Positions 7,092 to 7,968 of a DNA stretch of 7,968 nt are shown here, piece after piece. The stretch's first letter is position 1; the number at the start of each line of letters is the position of its first letter. This DNA is from Ruminococcus flavefaciens. Its GTDB lineage: Bacteria; Bacillota; Clostridia; Oscillospirales; Ruminococcaceae. The notes below the pieces were generated by a model. The model was not told the DNA's origin. It ran no database searches and saw nothing but the letters and a program-made list of their open reading frames with translations. The translations under genes and the position numbers were made by a program. Location: contig CADBAC010000132.1 in NCBI GenBank assembly GCA_902792495.1, positions 1-7,968 on the forward strand, given 5' to 3'.

Positions 7092-7721
7092 ATGAATATC
7101 GCAGTTATAGATGACGACAAGCTTGTGGCGCTTTCGCTGAAAACCATTCTTGAAAGCACAGGCAAAATAATCGTTGCGGCTATGGGTTCAAGCGGAAGTG
7201 AAGCAATTGATATCTATAAGGATATCCGCCCCGATGTTATGCTGATGGATATACGAATGGAAGGCATGACGGGACTTGAAGCAGGCGAGAAGATACTCCG
7301 TGACTTTCCTGACGCAAAAATATTATATCTGACCACTTTCTCTGACGACGAATACATAGTAAAGGCTCTGAATATTGGCGCAAAGGGCTACATCCTCAAA
7401 CAGGACTTTGAAGGCATCGCTCCTGCCCTTGAAGCAGTTATGGGCGGACAAAGCGTTTTTGGGGACAAGATAGTAACCAAGCTTCCCGAACTGATGAAGC
7501 CGAAGTCCGATTTCAACTACGCCTCATACGGCATCAGCGACAAGGAAAAGGAGATCCTCGAACTTGTGGCAGAGGGCAAAAGCAATAAGGAGATATCATC
7601 GGAACTTTTCCTCAGCGAGGGAACGGTCCGCAATTATATCAGCTCCCTGCTTGATAAACTCTCTCTCCGTGACCGTACCCAGTTAGCCGTGTTCTACTAT
7701 ACTGATATCAAAAATACCTGA
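7092..7721 (+). CDS. NarL/FixJ-family response regulator (receiver plus LuxR-type HTH)
   Basis: This 209-residue transcription factor is activated by phosphorylation, almost certainly by the kinase encoded just upstream. The receiver spans about 1-118, with acidic residues D7-D9, phospho-acceptor D53 in L-M-D-I-R-M, T81/T82 and conserved K103 in I-L-K-Q. A short linker (about 119-146) leads to a LuxR-type DNA-binding domain (about 147-202), marked by I-S-D-K-E-K-E-I-L-E-L-V-A-E-G, then S-N-K-E-I-S-S-E-L-F-L-S-E-G-T-V-R-N-Y. Length matches the family (200-220 residues) and all key residues are present. AAAGGA (7077-7082) lies 9 nt before the ATG. Such regulators often control an adjacent transporter or stress operon, but no target gene is in the window. 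The next 45 nt hold no canonical terminator, only the start of a repeat element. Confidence 0.95.
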   Translation: MNIAVIDDDKLVALSLKTILESTGKIIVAAMGSSGSEAIDIYKDIRPDVMLMDIRMEGMTGLEAGEKILRDFPDAKILYLTTFSDDEYIVKALNIGAKGYILKQDFEGIAPALEAVMGGQSVFGDKIVTKLPELMKPKSDFNYASYGISDKEKEILELVAEGKSNKEISSELFLSEGTVRNYISSLLDKLSLRDRTQLAVFYYTDIKNT

Positions 7722-7766
7722 TAGCTTAACTGCGGTATTCTTACAGAAGTTTTACACGTTTCTATT

Positions 7767-7799
7767 GAGGGAAACCCTTTTGAAAAAGGGTTCTCCCTC
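7767..7799. repeat. Outer hairpin of the left arm
   Basis: GAGGGA (7767-7772) pairs with TCCCTC (7794-7799). Inside it, AACCCTTTT pairs with the A-run and GGGTT (7788-7792), leaving a single bulged C at 7793. This gives about 15 bp in all. It stands 45 nt after the response-regulator stop codon but is followed by AAACTCC rather than a T-run, so it is not a canonical intrinsic terminator, though it could protect the mRNA 3' end. Confidence 0.7.
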
Positions 7800-7827
7800 A
7801 AACTCCTTTCCTAAAACTTTCAGTATT

Positions 7828-7910
7828 AATTTTTGCCCATTATAGGGCGCACACAAGTAAAGTAAGGATTTCTCATTTCTTTCAAGTGCGCCCTATAATG
7901 GGCAAAAATT
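7828..7910. repeat. Perfect 25-nt inverted repeat core with 33-nt spacer
   Basis: The left arm (7828-7852) begins AATTTTTGCCC and ends AGGGCGCAC. The right arm (7886-7910) is its exact reverse complement, beginning GTGCGCCCT and ending GGGCAAAAATT. As RNA it would form a 25-bp stem on either strand. Each arm also contains a small GCCC/GGGC stem-loop of its own. The spacer 7853-7885 is purine-rich on its left and pyrimidine-rich on its right, with only an AAAG/CTTT match. Confidence 0.9.
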
Positions 7911-7939
7911 CTATTAAAAGTCTTTGGAAGGGGGTACGG

Positions 7940-7968
7940 GGGAGAACCTTTCCTCAGAAAGGTTTCCC
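7940..7968. repeat. Outer hairpin of the right arm (cut by window end)
   Basis: GGGA (7940-7943) pairs with TCCC (7965-7968) and AACCTTTC (7945-7952) with GAAAGGTT (7957-7964), around loop CTCA, with one bulged G at 7944. It mirrors the left-arm hairpin, including the bulge position. Further base pairs may lie beyond the window edge. Confidence 0.7.

Larger units (their letters stand above)
7767..7968. repeat. Large inverted-repeat element (MITE-like/palindromic repeat), runs off the window end
   Basis: Two arms face each other around a 33-nt spacer (7853-7885): left 7769-7852 and right 7886-7968. Reading the right arm as its reverse complement, it aligns with the left arm along its whole length. 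The inner 25 nt are identical, and the outer 59 or so carry about 16 differences including one 1-nt indel, as counted by eye. Each arm is made of an outer hairpin, a pyrimidine-rich tract (CTCCTTTCC or CCCCCTTCC), an ACTTT-containing link and the inner core. No coding sequence is inside. A non-coding, structured inverted pair just after an operon fits a MITE or dispersed palindromic repeat. The right end is cut off by the window, so full length and flanking duplications cannot be judged. Confidence 0.75.

Noticed and set aside
7767..7799. Hairpin after the response regulator as an intrinsic terminator
   Set aside because: There is no T-run after the stem, and it is part of a larger two-arm repeat. 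Rho-independent termination cannot be claimed.
7894..7899. TATAAT inside the inverted-repeat core as an outward promoter
   Set aside because: No convincing -35 at 16-18 nt upstream on either strand; the hexamer is a part of the palindromic core.
7767..7968. CRISPR-like repeats
   Set aside because: The repeats are two inverted arms, not a series of direct repeats with regular spacers, and no cas genes are present.

Overview
The window looks like a chromosomal segment of a gut-type, low-to-moderate GC Firmicute, most likely Ruminococcus or a related Clostridia genus. The basis is strong AGGAGG-type ribosome binding sites, a tRNA sequence with encoded CCA, intrinsic hairpin-plus-T-run terminators, and BvgS-like hybrid kinases carrying the SH(E/D)[10 protein letters not shown] signature. 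The genus is inferred from style and was not searched. All genes found lie on the + strand, and almost all of them are signal-transduction genes.

Left block (1-5721): the window opens inside the 3' end of a gene encoding a histidine phosphotransfer (HPt) domain, which stops at 284 and is followed by an intrinsic terminator. Next is an intact cytoplasmic hybrid histidine kinase (367-2892; PAS, PAS-like, HisKA, HATPase, two receivers). It overlaps by 14 nt the start of a second, membrane-bound BvgS-like hybrid kinase (2879-5721; signal peptide, two periplasmic-binding-protein-like domains, TM, HisKA, HATPase, receiver). This second kinase is broken: the frame is lost near 3161-3163, inside the first sensor domain. 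About 13 nt seem to be missing there, leaving a 104-codon N-terminal piece and an 836-codon piece with no good start. Neither kinase has its own HPt domain, so the HPt protein encoded upstream is a plausible partner.

Middle (5722-6011): this gap holds a near-consensus sigma-A promoter, a tRNA-Asn(GTT)-like sequence that is correct from the D-loop to CCA but lacks a proper acceptor 5' strand and D-stem, and a 12-bp GAAA-loop terminator. It looks like a tRNA pseudogene or a 3' tRNA remnant. Base composition by eye shifts here (AT-richer codons to the left, more C/G-ending codons to the right), so it may be an old integration boundary.

Right block (6012-7721): a compact two-component system, with a multi-TM HisKA_3-type sensor kinase and a NarL/LuxR-type response regulator 18 nt downstream. 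Its target genes are not in the window.

Right end (7767-7968, running off the edge): a large inverted-repeat element. Two arms of at least 83 nt face each other around a 33-nt spacer. Their inner 25 nt are perfectly complementary, and each outer end folds into its own hairpin with compensatory differences between arms. This looks like a MITE-like or palindromic dispersed repeat.
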